DNA from: Opisthorchis felineus
Lineage: Eukaryota; Platyhelminthes; Trematoda; Opisthorchiida; Opisthorchiidae
Reading direction: 5' to 3'
Length of the DNA stretch: 64,000 nt
NCBI GenBank assembly: GCA_004794785.1
Contig: SJOL01007187.1
Location: 308,105 to 372,104, forward strand
Shown: positions 61,601-64,000 of the stretch, piece by piece
How the letters are laid out: every line of letters begins with the position of its first letter
Numbering within the stretch: the stretch's first letter is position 1
Made by a program: the position numbers and the translations under genes
Notes under the pieces: model-generated
The model's input: the letters and a program-made list of their open reading frames with translations, nothing else
Databases searched by the model: none
What the model was told of the DNA's origin: nothing

Positions 61601-62106
61601 GTTTTCTGCCCTGCCTTGCCTTTGCTGATGCAGATATATGACAGGTTAGAATCTAAGGGCCATCCGGCAGCCGCACCTGCCGGGAAATATTGGAAATGCA
61701 GAGAGGCGGAGTGTGACTTATTCACGGTTATCGTGGCATAGCTGGAGGTAGCGGACCCTTTGTGGTTCGCCAGATACGAGGGGGTAATTTGGTGTCTCCA
61801 AGTTTCTCGCCTGTAAAAGTATCATGACTCTGAAGTATAGTCAACTCTGAAAGGACCTTGGTCGTGTCCGGTTCGAACCACACTGTCGTACCCTCCAGAT
61901 TGAAATGGAACTCTTGTTTAGTAGTTGAGTAAAATGATCCGGCAGAGAAAGGTTAAGCGAATCACTGGAATGCTCTCTAGACAGGTGAAAACGTGGTCCG
62001 GGATGTCGGTCTGGCACTACGTTTACGTTGTTGTTCAAACTTGTAAGATCAGGGCGGAAAGGATTTCGAAGAACGATTGGAGCTATCGAAGTATGCGCAA
62101 TTCAGC
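58621..62106. other. Right flank of the duplication, no recognised gene
   Basis: The minus strand is open from 59201 to about 58760 (146 codons) and continues in the same frame beyond a single TGA. The plus strand is open at 58999-59382. I recognise neither. The remainder (59.5-62.1 kb) has only short open frames and no repeats matching the rest of the window. Confidence 0.4.
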
Positions 62107-62760
62107 AAAATAATAGTGGTAATCCCCAACTGGTGGGTGGCATACCGTCAGGCATGATCATAACGTTACAGTCAGAATAAAAGCATGACTGGCGGGGGTT
62201 TTGGGTACAGGGGATTGCGTGGAATAAGGAAAGCGTCATAAACAGTGGGCATTATCCGATGCAGACTTGGTCACCCTTAAACCGGCATGGGAAGGGAAGC
62301 ACAGTTACTATTGCTTTTTTGGAGAAAATATCGAGCAAGATAAGGTCGCCAAGATTAGAGGGTGGTGGGCAAAAACAAAACGAGGGAGGGCACTACAAGA
62401 AGCTTCCTGTTTGACGCATGACAAGAAAAATGCAATCTGCGGAGAATGGGGAACCAGAACATCGGATCTGGTGAAACAGCAGAGTTGACGTCATCTAGCC
62501 GGTCAAGTTGAACTAAAACCTAAAACCACCGCTAAGGCCTCGTGGCTTTGGACTGTTGGGCTTATGGCCAGGGTCACAAAAAGCTTAAGTGGGGACGATG
62601 GGGTGGAGGGGTTAGCAATGCAGATAAATGGTAACTGGAATCTCATAATCATGGTGTACAGTGAAACTGCAGAGACTCACTGGTGGCGCTGTTGTAGTGG
62701 AGTCGGGTTTAAAATTTCCTTGGAAGGGCGAGTTGGTAACAGCACATAAGCCGGAACGTA
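62107..62760 (-). repeat. Dispersed repeat, copy C
   Basis: The tail side begins aataatagtggtaatcccca, followed by aactggtgggtggcatacc, ggcatgatcataacgttac and aaagcatgactgg. These match copies A and B in order and spacing. It extends further than B and includes atggtgtacagtgaaactgc and ctcactggtggcgctg, which match copy A. It may run on towards 63.0 kb. Confidence 0.7.
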
Positions 62761-64000
62761 TTCAGTGGGCAGTAGTAGCAGAAGGACAAGAGCAGTGGAT
62801 GTTGTACTGAAAACTCGTGGTAGAATTATGAATTGAGTAGAACGTGCAGTCGAGGAAAGCACAATCGGTAGAAGCAGAAACGGGGGCAGCTTGACATCAG
62901 GGCCTTCCGGAAGCAATAACGGTCGAGTGCCAAATGATACCCAAACTTGCGGATGCGGGAAGCAAGACCGTGTTACCACGCGCTATACGTGGATAAAGAT
63001 GTAGAAGGCAATCAGTGAGTCCTGGAGGAATTCTCGAATCAAAGCAAACGAAAGCTATCTAAGGAAAGAGGATTTGGTGAATTTGGTGTAAATTAAATAA
63101 GCCTGCAGTCTATAACTGACAGCGCGACGAGGTAGCGGCGTGACGAATCGAGATGCGCGCTTGGGGCCGTTTAAACTAAAACCAAAACAAGGATCATCAG
63201 GTAAGATGCAGCTCAAAGGTGCCATAAAACTAAGGTTGCCTGGGAAGCACAGTTGATACAATGGATAGCGCACTCGTCAGCCATCCGTGGGGTTTGAGTT
63301 CGCCCCCCTGCATTTCCGTCAGAGCAGAGGCCCAAAAATAGGTAGAGTTGTCACGAAATTGAGACTGAAGACAGACAGGTGGCAAAATCTCGACATTATT
63401 GACTGGAGGATGAGCAAACCTCAAGCGAGCATAAAAACCCGGAGAATGAGTGGCAGGGAAGTGAACCGGTGCTATAATAAACGGGTGAAAATCCCGCTAT
63501 TCATGACTAATCAAAACATAAAAAAGTAACTGCTGAATGCCGTTAGGTCGCAGGAGGAATCAGCCGATGGCATGTGTATAGGTGCGTCTGGACCGTATAG
63601 CTATGTAGGAATCTGGCGGTCTCCTCCTCCGTCTTAGGATCTTTAGCCCACACATGGGTGAGCTTTAACGGCTAAATGCACTCGTGTTGGTTAAAAATAT
63701 CAGCTTTGCAAGCAGATGAACCCTCTATTAAGCACTACAGGACCGACAAATCGCAACCCTTTCTGTGCTCATGGTGCTTACAGGTTTCGAGAAAGCTGCT
63801 GACTGAAATATTCCTGTACAGCGCTTGGCAGCTCATTGTTTGTACTTGTAACATAAAACCTGGTGTTTCATAACCGGCAGTTGGTGCGTAATACATCTCA
63901 CTTAACGTAATTTATAAACGTCGCTGCCAGTGTTTACGGTCTAATGCTTCCATGGCGACGTCAAGCCGTTTGCCAGAGAAAAGTCAACCAACTCACTTGG
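62761..64000. other. No recognisable gene
   Basis: Short open frames only. A tRNA-like A-box and B-box pair near 63251-63300 is too poor to call (see rejected items). Confidence 0.4.

Noticed and set aside
63240..63310. tRNA-like A and B boxes (gatacaatggatagcgc and ggtttgagttcg)
   Set aside because: I could not pair an acceptor stem or anticodon arm. At best it is a fragment of a different tRNA-derived repeat.
1..64000. CRISPR arrays, operons, ribosome binding sites, bacterial terminators
   Set aside because: The window is eukaryotic; no direct-repeat arrays with spacers and no tightly packed genes are present.

Overview
This is eukaryotic, intron-rich, transposon-laden DNA, not bacterial. 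It has no operons, long intact ORFs, rRNA or convincing tRNA genes. The mix of CR1-like and RTE-like LINEs, a BEL/Pao LTR element and a very abundant tRNA-derived SINE fits a digenean fluke. I lean to the liver-fluke group (Clonorchis/Opisthorchis) because the SINE looks familiar from that group. That assignment is from memory and needs a database check.

The only host gene I can recognise lies on the minus strand across roughly 3.4-31.5 kb. It encodes the middle of a carnitine O-palmitoyltransferase 1 (CPT1), the outer mitochondrial membrane enzyme that commits long-chain acyl groups to beta-oxidation. Eight exons were read by hand: 31337-31467, 31121-31295, 22536-22673, 17439-17549, 14380-14670, 7325-7471, 4416-4574 and a 26-base exon at 3393-3418 that carries the catalytic histidine motif. 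Phases agree at every junction where both partner exons were found. I could not find the exon between 31121 and 22673 (about 35 codons), the first exons (N-terminus) or the C-terminal exons. Introns hold SINEs, a truncated RTE-like LINE (28.2-29.7 kb) and much DNA in which I see nothing.

From 33.3 to 44.6 kb the window is mainly LINEs. A nearly full-length but broken RTE-like element (33.3-36.6 kb, minus) is itself interrupted by a SINE and abuts the endonuclease part of another LINE (36.6-37.6 kb, minus). A nearly complete, decayed CR1-like element with a PHD-type zinc finger ORF1 and an EN/RT ORF2 lies at 40.0-44.5 kb (plus).

From 44.7 to 58.6 kb there is a large inverted duplication. The arms are 44703-49891 and 53433-58620, about 5.19 kb each and nearly identical. 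The left arm ends exactly at a 636-base run of N (49892-50527). Each arm carries a BEL/Pao pol remnant, a probable 386-base solo LTR nested inside that remnant, two SINEs, and two retroelement tails meeting tail to tail. It may be a true palindrome or an assembly product, and it is the main structural question in this window.

From 58.6 to 64.0 kb I see only a dispersed repeat copy (62.1 kb) and unassigned open frames.
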